Source: Martelella sp. NC20 (lineage in GTDB: Bacteria > Pseudomonadota > Alphaproteobacteria > Rhizobiales > Rhizobiaceae). Taken from it: a DNA stretch of 64,000 bases. Shown in pieces: positions 26,640 through 37,168 of the stretch (its first letter is position 1; each line of letters starts with the position of its first letter). The stretch covers positions 4,080,001 to 4,144,000 of the forward strand of contig NZ_CP054861.1 in NCBI RefSeq assembly GCF_013459645.1. Reading direction: 5' to 3'. The notes beneath the pieces are model-generated. The model did no database searches. It was given only the letters and a program-made list of their open reading frames with translations, and had not been told where the DNA came from. Position numbers and translations under genes: made by a program.

Positions 26640-26690
26640 CCGGTATGAGACCCGCGGGAGGGCGTAGCCCGAGCGGGGGTCTCATACCGG
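26640..26690 (-). terminator. 14-bp hairpin behind istB
   Basis: CCGGTATGAGACCC (26640-26653) and GGGTCTCATACCGG (26677-26690) pair perfectly around a 23-base spacer. The position, 22 bases behind the istB stop and inside the element, suggests a transcription-blocking stem, though no T-run follows. Confidence 0.5.
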
Positions 26691-26712
26691 CGTAGCGATT
26701 TTCTGAAGGGTT

Positions 26713-27471
26713 TCAGCCAGCCTTTCTGGCGCGGCTTTGGGCGAGACGATAGCTGTCGCCATTCATTTCGAGAATGTTGACGTGGTGGGTGACGCGGTCG
26801 AGCAGAGCGCCAGTCAGTCGCTCGGATCCCAGGATTTCTGTCCATTCGTCAAAGGGCAGATTGCTGGTGATCAGGGTGGCGCCCCGCTCATAGCGTTGCG
26901 AGATCAACTCGAACAGCAGCTCCGCGCCGGTCTTTGACAACGGCACGAAGCCAAGTTCGTCGATGATCAGCAGCTTGTATCCTGCCATCTGCTTCTGGAA
27001 ACGTAGGAGACGCCGCTCGTCACGGGCCTCCATCATCTCGCTGACCATGGCAGCTGCTGTGGTGAAGCCAACGGACAGGCCCTTCTGGCAGGCGGCCAGG
27101 CCAAGGGCGAGCGCTATGTGCGTCTTCCCGGTTCCGCTGGGGCCGAGAGCGATGACGTTCTCGCGACGCTCGATCCATTCGCAGCGGGCCAGTTCCAGCA
27201 CCTGCATCTTGTTGAGCTTCGGTATGGCGGTAAAATCGAAACTGTCGAGGCTTTTGACAACCGGGAATTTGGCTGCCTTGATACGGCGCTCGACCTTGCG
27301 GCGATCCCGTTCGATCATTTCCCGCTCGGCAAGCCGGGTGAGGTATCCGATATGATCAACGCCCTCGGTGGCGCAAAGCCGGGCCAGTTTCTGATACTCC
27401 CGCTGGAAGGTCGGCAGCTTCAGGCTCTTGAGGTCGTGGGCAAGCAGGATCTCGGGTGCTTCGGTGCTCAT
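26713..27471 (-). CDS. istB: IS21 helper ATPase (IstB)
   Basis: A 252-residue AAA+ ATPase that helps the IS21 transposase choose its target. The Walker A motif is GPSGTGKTHIALALG, Walker B is LLIIDELGFVP, and the sensor block is ATLITSNLPFDEWTEILG. Length is normal. The ATG at 27471 overlaps the last 4 bases of istA, the usual coupling in IS21. Confidence 0.95.
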   Translation of the reverse strand: MSTEAPEILLAHDLKSLKLPTFQREYQKLARLCATEGVDHIGYLTRLAEREMIERDRRKVERRIKAAKFPVVKSLDSFDFTAIPKLNKMQVLELARCEWIERRENVIALGPSGTGKTHIALALGLAACQKGLSVGFTTAAAMVSEMMEARDERRLLRFQKQMAGYKLLIIDELGFVPLSKTGAELLFELISQRYERGATLITSNLPFDEWTEILGSERLTGALLDRVTHHVNILEMNGDSYRLAQSRARKAG

Positions 27472-28964
27472 GCCGCTTCTCCCTTCCCCGATGACAGGAG
27501 GCCCATATACGCCTTCGCCGATGTCGTCTCCACGGTTGCTCTCGGCAGGTAGGGATAGATCGACAGATCAAGTCGCGGCGGCCGGCGCTCCACCCGGCAA
27601 AGAATCAGATGTTTGACGGCGTCGAAGCCGATCGCACCGAGATGAATGGCTTGCTTGATCGCCGCATGCAGGTCAGCCATATCGAAGCTTTCCAGCAGTC
27701 GAAGAACCTGCACGTATTCTCGCCGGCCATGCTTTGCCATGCGGCCTTCCATCAGACGGCACAGTGTCGCGAACTCCTCCGGCAGATCCCAGCCCTGCAA
27801 AGGGGCTGCCTGATCCAGCGCATTGATCTTCTGCTCGATCAGCGGCAGGTAATGCACAGGGTCGAAGATGACATCCTCCCGATCAAAGCTCCTGGGATGG
27901 CGGGCGATGATCTCGCCGCGGCAACCAATCACCACCTTGTCGACATAGCCTCGGACCCAGACGTCCTGGTGACCGTAGGCGACGGGTACGGAATAGTCGT
28001 TCGTCTTGTAGCGAACGAGAGACTGTGCCGTGACCCTGGCGCTGGCCTGATCGCAGGCGTCAAATGGGGAGGCTGGCAAGGACTGCATGGCAGCCAGATC
28101 ACGCTGCAGCCGTTCACCGATCATCTCGCTCTCACCACGCAGCCTGTCGCGCTGGCGCTTGCGGCACTGTTCTTCCAGAAAGGCATTGAACGCATCCCAC
28201 GTTGGAAACTGCGGGATGGGGACCATGAAGTTACGCCGCGCATAGCCCACGAGGCCCTCGACATTCCCCTTGTCATTACCCTTTCCGGGGCGGCCATAGC
28301 GATCCCGGATCAGATAATGGGACAGGAACCCGCTGAACAGTGTTGCCCGCTTGCGCGTGCCATCAGGCAGGATCTTCGCCACAAGGCAGCGGTCATTGTC
28401 ATAGACGATTGATGGAGGCACGGCCCCGAAGAAGGCGAACGCATGGACGTGGCCATCGACCCAAGCCTCGGCTACCGCCGCCGGATAAGCCCGCACATAG
28501 CAACCGTCGCTATGCGGAAGATCGAGTACGAAGAAATGGGCTTTCTGCTCGACACCTCCGATCACGACCGTCGCCTCACCGAAATCGGCCTGCGCATGGC
28601 CGGGCGGATGAGAAAGCGGCACGAAGACTTCCTGACGGCGCTGTTCCCGCTCCCGGATATAGCCCTTGATAATCGTATAGCCGCCGGTGAACCCGCACTC
28701 ATCACGAAGCCGGTCAAACACACGCTTGGCTGTATGGCGCTGTTTGCGCGGTACGTGTCTGTCTTCGTCCAACCAGTGGTCGATCGTTGAAACGAACGCG
28801 TCCAGCTTCGGCCGCCGGACCGGTGATTGTCGCTGATAGCCAGGAGGCGTCGAATACGACAACATCTTCGCTACGCTGTCGCGGGATATGTTGAAGTGCT
28901 TGGCTGCCTGACGTCGGCTCATCCCTTCCGAGACGGCCAGACGAACCTTCAGATAAAGTTCCAC
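27468..28964 (-). CDS. istA: IS21 transposase (IstA)
   Basis: A 498-residue DDE transposase, the normal length. N-terminal helix-turn-helix (SEGMSRRQAAKHFNISRDSV), integrase core with ending DFGEATVVIGGVEQKAHFFV, then YVRAYPAAVAEAWVDGHVHA, and the catalytic Glu region GNVEGLVGYARRNF; C-terminal beta-barrel with RYKTNDYSVPVAYGHQD. The GTG at 28964 is preceded by GAGGATC. No frameshift or stop is seen, so the element could be active. Confidence 0.95.
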   Translation of the reverse strand: MELYLKVRLAVSEGMSRRQAAKHFNISRDSVAKMLSYSTPPGYQRQSPVRRPKLDAFVSTIDHWLDEDRHVPRKQRHTAKRVFDRLRDECGFTGGYTIIKGYIREREQRRQEVFVPLSHPPGHAQADFGEATVVIGGVEQKAHFFVLDLPHSDGCYVRAYPAAVAEAWVDGHVHAFAFFGAVPPSIVYDNDRCLVAKILPDGTRKRATLFSGFLSHYLIRDRYGRPGKGNDKGNVEGLVGYARRNFMVPIPQFPTWDAFNAFLEEQCRKRQRDRLRGESEMIGERLQRDLAAMQSLPASPFDACDQASARVTAQSLVRYKTNDYSVPVAYGHQDVWVRGYVDKVVIGCRGEIIARHPRSFDREDVIFDPVHYLPLIEQKINALDQAAPLQGWDLPEEFATLCRLMEGRMAKHGRREYVQVLRLLESFDMADLHAAIKQAIHLGAIGFDAVKHLILCRVERRPPRLDLSIYPYLPRATVETTSAKAYMGLLSSGKGEAA

Positions 28965-29022
28965 GGTGTAGATCCTCTGTCCCTCCTGCGCTCATTGCAG
29001 AAGGAAAATAGGTGGCCGGATT

Positions 29023-29964
29023 TTACTCCGCCCGCGGACGAATTATTCCGCCGCTTCCGTGGCCGACTTTTGCACCGCCGTTCTCAACAAAGCCGACCAT
29101 GACCAGGACGATACCTTGAATCATTGGAATATCCTGCTGGCGCACAGCAGTGATAGCGAGTGACCCCAGACCATTGATGGCAAAGACCTGCTCAATGATA
29201 AGCGCCCCGCCAAGCAAGATCGTTATCTGGAAAGACAAGACCGAGACCACAGGAATGAGCGCATTTTTGAGAGCGTGCCGGATGATGACCCGGCGCGAAG
29301 AAAGACCTTGCGCACGCGCCGCCCGCACATAGTCCATTTGCAGGACACCGACCATTGCCGAGCGGACCTGACGCGCCAGCGCTGCGCTGGTGCTGAGGCC
29401 GAGGGCGACTGCTGGAAGGGTAATCGAGCGTAGCCATTCCCATGGAGACACGTTTATCGGTGTGAAGCCCGTGGCTGGAAACCATCGCAGCGTAACGGCG
29501 AATCCCGCGGCGAGCAGAATACCGAACCAGAAATTGGGAATCGCTTGACCGAGTGTAGCGCCTACAGTTGCCAAGCGGTCGATAAGAGAACCCGGATTGA
29601 GCGCCGCGGCAATGCCCGCAGGAATCCCGACGATGATCGAAATCAGCGCCGATACAATAGTGAGGGACAAGGTCACAGGAAGTCTCTGTGTGACCGCTTC
29701 ACTGACTTTCACACTGTTGAAAAACGATGTGCCCAGATCACCTTGGAGTGCGGAGCCGAGCCAGTTTACATAGCGGGTCACGACAAAATCGTTCAGACCA
29801 AGTTGCTCGCGCATCTGCTCGCGCTGTTCCATCGACCCCTCTTCACCGAGTATCAAGTCTACGGGGTCACTGGGAAGCATCGAGGTAAAGGAAAAAGACA
29901 GGACGGACACCAGAAACATCAGAGGCAGAAGTGCCAAAAGTCTCTGAATAATTAACCTGCTCAC
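29023..29964 (-). pseudogene. DppB-type peptide/nickel ABC permease, 3' end lost to IS21
   Basis: Starting at a GTG at 29964, the frame matches DppB/OppB permeases: RLIIQRLLALLPLMFLVSVL, about 280 residues with the family loop DYVRAARAQGLSSRRVIIRH and ALIIEQVFAINGLGSLAITA. After IVLVMVGFV the sequence enters the IS21 right end (29086), and the last 22 codons are IS sequence. The final helix and C-terminal loop are therefore missing. The other operon members (DppC, ATPases) are not present in the window. Presumably non-functional. Confidence 0.85.
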
Positions 29965-29988
29965 GTGTCCGCCCTGCCCTATTAATGA

Positions 29989-31512
29989 TCAGTTGTCGAC
30001 ACGAAGTCCGCGCAGGTAAGGAGAATCTTCGTTCGGCCGGAAAACAACCGTCTCGTTGTTGGCGATGGCGTCACTGACCCCGAAAAGCAAAGGCGCAAAC
30101 GTGATATACATCATGTATGAATCCTCGCTCATATTCTCCACGAGTTCCCAATAGTGCTGAGCGCGCGCATCGAAATCCGTCGATTCAGTGCCTGCCTTGC
30201 CGATGGCCAATTGCTCGTCGGTCGGCTTTACCTTGAACGGATTAAACAGACCGTCCTCGTTCACATAGAACGACATCAGAAACAACGGATCTCTTGCACT
30301 TACCCAGGACAAGTTGGTTGCCGGGAAATCGGTAGTCTGACTGCGGCGGGCCAATGTGCCCGGTTCGACCGGAACGATGTTCATCTTGATATTGATCTCG
30401 CGGAGGAACCCGGCAATCGCCTCCAAGCGTGGCTGGTAGACGGGAATGCTGGGCATGTCGAACTCAAAACCGTTCTCATAACCAGCTTCCTGCATCAGTT
30501 CGTTGGCTTTTCCCACGTTGTACTCCTAAGGGGCACCCAGGTTGGGATTGTAGGCCCAGCTTCCTTCAGGGAAGGGCTGGTATGCCGGAACCGATAGGCC
30601 GAAATCGATCGCCTGCGAGAAACCTTCCCTATCCATGGCGAAGTTCATCGCCTGCCGAACTCGCTTGTCGGCGAAAGCGGGGATAACTGTGCCGTCCCGG
30701 TCCGAAATGGTGACATGATAGGTTAGACCGGACTTGTTCTTGATCAGCTTCAAACCGGGCGTTTTGTCGATGATCGCCGATTGGGGATTTGCAAGCCAGA
30801 GACCGAGGTCAATCTGACCGGTCTTGAGAGCATTCAACCGCGCGGTGTTATCCGGAATTTCCCAGACTTCTAAGCGTTCAAGTCCAATTTCATTCTGATC
30901 ATAATATTTCGGGTTCGGCGTATACACGCGCACTTCGCCCTCACGTGACTCGGCGACATTGTAGACGTAGGGACCGGTTCCAACCGGATTGCGGTCGATT
31001 GCTGGGTCCTGAAGTGCCTTTGGGCTGATCATCATGCCGCCCGTGCCGGCCAAGTCACGAAGAAGCGACGGCGCTGGGCTGCTCAAGGTCAATTTGACGG
31101 TGAACTCGTCAGCTGCGGTCGCTTCGGCAATCGGCTTGACCGCAGGATTGATGCCTTTTTGCTTGGTGTCATTGATGTTGGCGACAACTGCTTCAGCGTT
31201 AAAGGGGTCGCCGTCGCTGAACATTACGTCGTTACGCAATTTAATTGTTACATCGAGACCATCAACTTCGTAGCTTGAGGCCAGAAAAGGCACGACCTTA
31301 TCTTCTGCAGTTACTTCAAACAGCGTTTCGTAGACAGGCCGCAGATAAGGTATTCCGCCGCCGCTGTGGCTATGCGGGTCATAGGTGATCAGTTTCACCT
31401 GATCGGAAAATTTCAAAACTCCCGAAGGCTCTGCGTTGGTGGGCACTGCCCCTACGCCGAGGGCCAGTGCTACTGCGGCTGGCAAAAGAAATTTTGACAT
31501 CAAATTTGTCAT
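29989..31512 (-). pseudogene. Peptide-type ABC substrate-binding protein interrupted by an amber codon
   Basis: From the ATG at 31512 (alternatively 31500) a signal peptide LLPAAVALALGVGAVPTNA is followed by an extracellular solute-binding family 5 protein. The frame meets TAG at 30526-30528 (after NPNLGAP) but continues in the same frame with EYNVGKANELMQEAGYENGF to a stop at 29989. The family normally has a residue such as Tyr at this place, so TAC to TAG is the likely change. Total 507 codons, the expected length. It lies 24 bases before the truncated permease, so the whole transporter appears to be decaying. Confidence 0.85.
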
Positions 31513-31895
31513 TACAGTCCTCCCTGCAATATCGCCGGCAACAACCCGACACAGAATTCAAATCCACATATGCAAAAATCTGTCGGCCGCGATGTCTCCA
31601 ACATCTCAACACCGATTGAACCCACAAACGTCAGTCCAACATTGCCGCCGAAAACATGTTTCGTATCTTATGCCAGCCAGCGTTAGTCGGGCCAATTGAG
31701 ACCTCCTCGTGGCGAGCATATCTAAACGGTCTTGTTAGTGCACTTTATGTTTTGTAAACGTTCCTGTTAGCCAACGTAATAACCAGTTTTAGCTCTGGCG
31801 TGCTAAGGCAAGTATAGGCGGGCGGACAAGTTTAGGCGTATTCATGCTCACCAGTGAATTTTGGCAAACGCACAAAATGTCGAGAATTCAGTTGA
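31513..31895. other. Intergenic region between divergent binding-protein and esterase genes
   Basis: 383 AT-richer bases. The binding-protein gene begins with GGAGGACTG upstream of 31512 on the minus strand. No palindrome of note, no RNA gene and no further convincing reading frame were seen. Confidence 0.5.
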
Positions 31896-33482
31896 ATGAC
31901 CCAAAATTTTAATTTTCAAAATGAGAATGATAAGGTTGTTGCCGACTGTCCTAGCGGATCGTTGTGCGGGAATGCCGCAGGAGACATCGCGATCTTCAAA
32001 GGCATTCCCTATGCGCTGCCGCCGACAAAGAATGCGCGCTGGCGTCCACCATCTCCCGTGCGGGGTTGGACAGGTGTTCGCGATGCAACCCAATTCGGGC
32101 CGGCCTCGGTGCAGCCGCCACGCTGGCCAAGGAGCATTTTTGCCAGCGAGCTGCCGGGGGAGTGCGAAGACTGTCTTTCCTTGAACATTTGGGCACCGAA
32201 AAACGCATCAAATGCTCCAGTGATTGTGTGGATACATGGCGGCAGTCTTGTGTGGGGATCGAGCTCAGAAAAAATCTACGATGGCGAGAAGTTGGCAGGG
32301 CGCGGGATTGTCGTGGTTTCGATCAATTATCGACTGGGTATTCTGGGCTTTCTTGCTCATCCACAATTGAGCGCGGAGTCGGAAAGCGGCGTTTCAGGTA
32401 ACTACGGACTCCTTGATCAGATGGAGGCATTGCGTTGGATCAAGCGTAATATTTCCTCGTTTGGGGGTGATCCGGCGAACATCACGGTCATGGGTGAATC
32501 GGCGGGCGCGTTAAGTGTGATGTATCTGCTCGCGTCTCCTTTGGCGCGAGGCTTGTTCGACAAAGCGATCGTTCAAAGTGGCTACATGCTCTCAACCCCC
32601 CATCTCAACGAGGACCGCTTCGGAACGAAATCAGCTGAGGATATGGGTGAGGAATTCTGCGCAAGGCTCGGCGCCAAAAATATTGACGAACTGCGCGTAA
32701 TGGACGCGGCATCAGTTGCTCTCGCTGCGCGCGACGAAAACTATACCTGCCTCGGCACAGTTGATGGTCATGTCCTGCCGCGACAACTCGTTGAAATCTT
32801 TGAACGCGGTGAACAGGCGGCCGTGCCCTTGATGGCAGGTTTCAATCGCGACGAGGCGTCGATCTTTCCCTTTATGATTCCGGAAGTGCCGGATACGGCG
32901 CACGCATATGAAGAGAAAATGCACGCTGCCAACCGCTCATTGGCCGAACGCTATCTCGCCGTTTACCCGTCAGGAGATATCAAAGAGGCACTGCGCGAGG
33001 TCGCGCGCGATGCGGTTTATGGCTGGCCGACGGAAAAGATCGTGCGCAGCCAGACTGCACTGGGCCTTCCAGCTTACATGTACTTCTACGACCACAGCTA
33101 TGCGGGGGCACGCGCCGCCGGACTGGACGTTTTTCACGGCAGCGAATTGCCGTTACTGTTCGGAACATCCGACAGAACACCCCCTAAATGGCCGGTGATG
33201 ACTGCGACGCCGCAAAGCGATGCGATGAGCACAGGTCTAATGGATTACTGGACAAGTTTTGCTGCCGATGGACAGCCTGTATCCTCTGGCAACGCTGCAT
33301 GGCAGCCCTATGGCTCCGACCGAATCTACATGCATTTCGCAGAGCGGCCGATTGCGCGAAAGCATCTGCTGCCGGGTATGTTCGAGCTCCTTGACGACGA
33401 CGTTAGTCGGCGGCGTGCATCCGGCAACGTTGCCTGGAACTGGAATTTTGGAATCGCCGCTCCTAGAGCCCTTCCAGAGTAA
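31896..33482 (+). CDS. Type B carboxylesterase (alpha/beta hydrolase)
   Basis: A 528-residue serine esterase, the usual length for carboxylesterase type B. Visible are the oxyanion block VIVWIHGGSLVWGSSSEK, the nucleophile elbow TVMGESAGALSVMYL (Ser), the Glu of the triad in NRDEASIFP and the His in DVFHGSELPLLFG. No signal peptide, so cytoplasmic. Its neighbours are a class III CoA-transferase and an amidohydrolase, so it may free a carboxylic acid from an ester for CoA activation. The start at 31896 has no strong ribosome site. Confidence 0.9.
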   Translation: MTQNFNFQNENDKVVADCPSGSLCGNAAGDIAIFKGIPYALPPTKNARWRPPSPVRGWTGVRDATQFGPASVQPPRWPRSIFASELPGECEDCLSLNIWAPKNASNAPVIVWIHGGSLVWGSSSEKIYDGEKLAGRGIVVVSINYRLGILGFLAHPQLSAESESGVSGNYGLLDQMEALRWIKRNISSFGGDPANITVMGESAGALSVMYLLASPLARGLFDKAIVQSGYMLSTPHLNEDRFGTKSAEDMGEEFCARLGAKNIDELRVMDAASVALAARDENYTCLGTVDGHVLPRQLVEIFERGEQAAVPLMAGFNRDEASIFPFMIPEVPDTAHAYEEKMHAANRSLAERYLAVYPSGDIKEALREVARDAVYGWPTEKIVRSQTALGLPAYMYFYDHSYAGARAAGLDVFHGSELPLLFGTSDRTPPKWPVMTATPQSDAMSTGLMDYWTSFAADGQPVSSGNAAWQPYGSDRIYMHFAERPIARKHLLPGMFELLDDDVSRRRASGNVAWNWNFGIAAPRALPE

Positions 33483-33665
33483 GCGGAAGCGGCTTTTCTC
33501 CCCGGGCTTGATCCAGGGAACAGAAGCGCGATTGAGTGGGAGCTTAGAGCGTTCGCTTTGAGTCCATCAAAACGTTAACGGTTATATCCACCCATGACAG
33601 ACCAAATCGCCGAAATCGCGTGCTGCGGCGCGCGATCAGAAGTGCGAGAGCACGATGCAATAAGG

Positions 33666-34925
33666 TCATGAAGACTTAACGATGCCGTCCGAAATCAGGG
33701 CTTCGATCTCCCGGCGGGCAAATCCCATAGATTGCAGGATTTCAACTGTGTGTTCGCCACGCTTGGGAGGCGCGCGGTCGATCTTCGGCCCACCGCTCGC
33801 CATTTTAAATCCAACGCCGGGAACAGTCACCTGTTTGCTCAAGCCATCGATTGGTGGGGTTGGCCAGACAACCTCTCGGGATTGCAGGTGCGGATGATGA
33901 AGAATTTCTGGCAATGTTCGCACACGGCCCGCCGGAACACTCGCATCCGACAAAATGCGCTCCCAATGCTCCGCCGGGTGCGTTGCGAAAGCGTCTTTGA
34001 GTAATGGAGCGAATTCATCGCCCATTTCCGGGTAGTCTCCCCAATTTGACAAACGGGGGTCCGCGGCCAATTCATCCAGGCCAAGGGATTTCAGCATGGC
34101 GACTGCTTGTTTTTGGGTGTTCGCTGTTGTTGCCAGCAAGCCATCGCTGGTTTCGAATATGCCGGAAATCGGACTGCCGCTGAACGCCCTTGTACCGCCG
34201 GGCCTATTGAGATCTCCGGTGATCGCGACCTCTGTCAAAAGTTGCCCCATTATGATCAGCGCTGCGTCAAGCATTGCAACGTCGATGCGCTGTCCCTGCC
34301 CCGTACGCTGCCGGTGAAAAAGTGCTGTGGCAATGGAAAATGCCGCAAATAATCCGGTGACGTAATCGATGATGGCGAAACCGACGCGATGAGGCTCACC
34401 GGTCAATGTTTTGTTAGCCGCCATCATACCGGAAAACGCTTGAACGACATGGTCATAAGCAGGACGATTTGAAAGTTCGCCTTCTTGGCCGAACCCGGTC
34501 ATCGAAGCATAAATGATATCGGGTTTGCGGGCCTTGACCGCATCGGCGGAAAATCCAAGCCGGTCCATGGCGCCGGGCCGGTAATTTTCGACAAACACGT
34601 CCGCTGTGTCGATCAGTTTCCAAAGTATCTGCTTGCCTTCTTCGGTTTTTAGATCCACCGCCAACGATCGCTTGTTGGCATTCTGAGAAATGAAAGCCAG
34701 ACCCAATTCCGCATCGTTGAATTCCTTGTTGGGGCCCATTTTGCGTGAAACGTCGCCACCAGTCGGGGGCTCAATTCTGATCACGTCGGCGCCGAGCAAG
34801 GCAAGCTGATAGCTACAAAACGGGCCCGCCAAGACGTGAGAGGTATCGATAATCCGGATTCCCTCAAATGGTCGAGATAAATTTTTACTCTCAGGCAATG
34901 AGCTGGAAGTGGTCTTCATATCCAT
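33666..34925 (-). CDS. Class III (CaiB/BaiF-type) CoA-transferase
   Basis: A 419-residue family III CoA-transferase, which moves CoA between carboxylic acids. Features: GIRIIDTSHVLAGPFCSYQL near the N-terminus, ADVFVENYRPGAMDRLGFSA, and the acidic site expected in the block VGFAIIDYVTGLFAAFSIAT, followed by the C-terminal GRVRTLPEILHHPHLQSREV. It lies 16 bases behind the amidohydrolase gene on the same strand, so the two are one operon. Substrate unknown. Confidence 0.92.
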   Translation of the reverse strand: MDMKTTSSSLPESKNLSRPFEGIRIIDTSHVLAGPFCSYQLALLGADVIRIEPPTGGDVSRKMGPNKEFNDAELGLAFISQNANKRSLAVDLKTEEGKQILWKLIDTADVFVENYRPGAMDRLGFSADAVKARKPDIIYASMTGFGQEGELSNRPAYDHVVQAFSGMMAANKTLTGEPHRVGFAIIDYVTGLFAAFSIATALFHRQRTGQGQRIDVAMLDAALIIMGQLLTEVAITGDLNRPGGTRAFSGSPISGIFETSDGLLATTANTQKQAVAMLKSLGLDELAADPRLSNWGDYPEMGDEFAPLLKDAFATHPAEHWERILSDASVPAGRVRTLPEILHHPHLQSREVVWPTPPIDGLSKQVTVPGVGFKMASGGPKIDRAPPKRGEHTVEILQSMGFARREIEALISDGIVKSS

Positions 34926-34941
34926 GAAAAAGCTTCTCTGT

Positions 34942-36063
34942 TTAGTGGCCTGCAGCTGAAAAGGACGGACGCGGCAAATACGATGCCTGGGCTGCGTCGA
35001 GCTGATAAATTCGGCGGGCCGTTTCGCTCAGCAATGATTGCCGTTCCCGGGCGGAATAGTAGCCGGCCATGATTTTGTACGCGTTCCACAATGTCGTGAA
35101 ACTCAGGGACACACTGTCGACCGGAAAATTGCTTTCGAACATGCAACGTTCCGCACCCAACGCATGCACGGCATATAGAAAATAGCGTCCTCGCTCACGA
35201 ACAAACTCCTCTGACGAGGGCGGGCGTGGTCGCGAGGCGGCATCGTACTCGGTGACCGGAGACGCCATACCGCCGAGCTTCATGATTATATTGTTGAACC
35301 CTGCGAGCGCATCTATGCCGCGCGCCCATTCGTCGAAGACCGCTTCATCCGCTTCCTGACCGCGGCCATAGCCTATTGGAGTGCCCAGATGGTTCACGAT
35401 AAATGTGGTTCCTGGCGTCTCTCTGACGAGTGCAACCAATTCATGGAGCTGAAGGTGGAACTGGAATGCTTCGAATGCCAGGCCGCGCTCACCAAGGCGC
35501 GCGACACCGCGCCGAAATGCAGGGTCAGCGTAGATTCCAGGCCTTGCTGCGCCCGCCAGAAGACGCGCAGCCGGGTTTTCGAGCCGCGCAGCGCTATGGC
35601 GAATTGACCTGACGAGACCTCCCCCGGTATCGACATAGAGATCCAAGATGGCATCCAACTCCGCGTGAGCCAGATCAGCATGGGCCGAGATTGCGCCGAG
35701 ACGCGGTCTGTCTGAACCGTCACCCAGCGATTTTGCGAGTTCAAGCGCGAAGTTGATTTCTCCGACCGGCCGCAAGTGATCGGGCCCATCGGTTTGGTAT
35801 CCTGAGCCACACTCGATATAAACGAAGTCTGTCAATCTGTGTCCACTCTGCACATCGCGCAAAAACTCATCGGCCAAATATCGGCTCGTGCGTAATTTCC
35901 GCGTCGGATCGGCTGGGTCTGCCACTTCATGTTCAATCCAGAAATGGAAATGGGGATCGACAATTTCCCAATCCGGCTCGAGCGCGGCTTCGGCGCAAAG
36001 CTCCCACCACCCGGTACGTGCGCCCATTAATCCGACCCATCGCTCTCGCTGCTGCGGCGTCAT
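34942..36063 (-). CDS. Metal-dependent amidohydrolase (amidohydrolase_2, LigI-like)
   Basis: A 373-residue TIM-barrel hydrolase of the amidohydrolase_2 family. The start at 36063 follows GGGAGGAAACATC. Typical motifs are WEIVDPHFHFWIEHE (metal His pair), TTFIVNHLGTPIGYGRGQEA with a conserved His, and FESNFPVDSVSLSFTTLWNA with the catalytic Asp region near the C-terminus. Family members act on lactones, such as 2-pyrone-4,6-dicarboxylate, or decarboxylate aromatic acids. In operon with a CoA-transferase, a lactone or ester precursor is likely. Confidence 0.85.
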   Translation of the reverse strand: MTPQQRERWVGLMGARTGWWELCAEAALEPDWEIVDPHFHFWIEHEVADPADPTRKLRTSRYLADEFLRDVQSGHRLTDFVYIECGSGYQTDGPDHLRPVGEINFALELAKSLGDGSDRPRLGAISAHADLAHAELDAILDLYVDTGGGLVRSIRHSAARLENPAARLLAGAARPGIYADPAFRRGVARLGERGLAFEAFQFHLQLHELVALVRETPGTTFIVNHLGTPIGYGRGQEADEAVFDEWARGIDALAGFNNIIMKLGGMASPVTEYDAASRPRPPSSEEFVRERGRYFLYAVHALGAERCMFESNFPVDSVSLSFTTLWNAYKIMAGYYSARERQSLLSETARRIYQLDAAQASYLPRPSFSAAGH

Positions 36064-36220
36064 GCAGATGTTTCCTCCCGTACTGCTGGATGCTCAGCGA
36101 CCGGATGGGTACTTTCACGCACCCCCTCCCTGAAGGTGAACATTATGTTGATACAGCTGTAATCGGTAGTTAAATTTCATTAGGTTAGCCTTTTGAAATA
36201 CTGAAACCTGAGGGAAGCCA

Positions 36221-37168
36221 ATGGATTTGAGGCAAATACGATACTTTGTCGCGGCATGCGAAAATGGCTCGATGAGCGCCGCCGCAATTAGACTGAATTG
36301 TACCGCGTCGGGCGTCAGTCAACAGATGAGCACGCTCGAAGGACGATTGAAGGTCACTCTGCTCGAACGCACGCGTAGAGGTGTGACTCCGACGGCGGCC
36401 GGGCGCCGGTTCTATAATCGTTGTCTTGCTATACTCAAGGCGGTCTCGGAAGCGGAAATCGAGATGGAGGACTTCGATGCCGGGCTCAGCGGATCTGTTT
36501 CAGCGGGTTTTGTACCTGGCCTTGCAAAATCCGTACTGCCTCAGGCATTAGTCCGCTTCACGCGCGAATTTCCACGTGTTGATGTCAATATCGCCAGCGG
36601 CTCCGCCGATACTCTGGTGGCGGCAGCCTCGAACGGCGATCTCGACTTTTACGTAGGGCAGTATATATCCCGCCAAATCGGCCTCACCGACACGATGATC
36701 GGAAAATTTCCGATCGCTCTGATATCCGGAGCGCGACGCGGTTTCACGCAAATGAAGCCGATGCGTCTTGATGACGTGCCCCCCCTCAATATGTTTCTGC
36801 CCTCGGCAATGCACAGCCTCCGACCGAAGATCGAGGAGGCGGTTCGGCATGGCGAAATCGCCACGGATCGGACGATATCAATATCCAGTTTGTCAGCGGG
36901 GCTTGAATTCCTGAGCCAGACTGATTGGTCGTCAGTCCTGCCTTATTGGATCGGTCTTCAGGAAATCGGCAATAGCAGATTGATCGTAAACCCCATAACC
37001 TTTCCAGTGTTGCACGTTGAGGTGTCCTTAATTCATCTAGCCAGCCAACCTTTGTCACGTCCCGCGCAAAAACTTTACAGTTACTTCTTGCAGGAACTGA
37101 AAAAAAGCGAGGAGGAATGGCGCCGCATAGTCGATCCAGCTTTAAGTGCCGGTAATGGATTAGTTTAG
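36221..37168 (+). CDS. LysR-family transcriptional regulator
   Basis: A 315-residue LysR regulator from the ATG at 36221 after GAGGGAAGCC. Winged helix at residues 1-60 (MDLRQIRYFVAACENGSMSA, TASGVSQQMSTLEGRL), effector domain about 88-300. It is divergent from the amidohydrolase/CoA-transferase operon (157-base gap) and upstream of the TRAP genes, so it probably controls both. Confidence 0.9.
   Translation: MDLRQIRYFVAACENGSMSAAAIRLNCTASGVSQQMSTLEGRLKVTLLERTRRGVTPTAAGRRFYNRCLAILKAVSEAEIEMEDFDAGLSGSVSAGFVPGLAKSVLPQALVRFTREFPRVDVNIASGSADTLVAAASNGDLDFYVGQYISRQIGLTDTMIGKFPIALISGARRGFTQMKPMRLDDVPPLNMFLPSAMHSLRPKIEEAVRHGEIATDRTISISSLSAGLEFLSQTDWSSVLPYWIGLQEIGNSRLIVNPITFPVLHVEVSLIHLASQPLSRPAQKLYSYFLQELKKSEEEWRRIVDPALSAGNGLV

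Larger units (their letters stand above)
26580..29086. mobile_element. IS21-family insertion sequence
   Basis: Both ends read inward with a 28-base imperfect terminal repeat: TGTCAACGGCGGCGTAAAAA (left, from 26580) and TGAGAACGGCGGTGCAAAAG (right, complement, ending at 29086), each then continuing to CGGCCAC. A second AAAA-NN-CGGCCAC block lies just inside each end, as expected for multiple transposase sites. It encodes istA and istB. The right end lies inside a truncated ABC permease gene. No short direct repeat at the two flanks is evident to me, so the flanks may have been rearranged. Confidence 0.85.
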
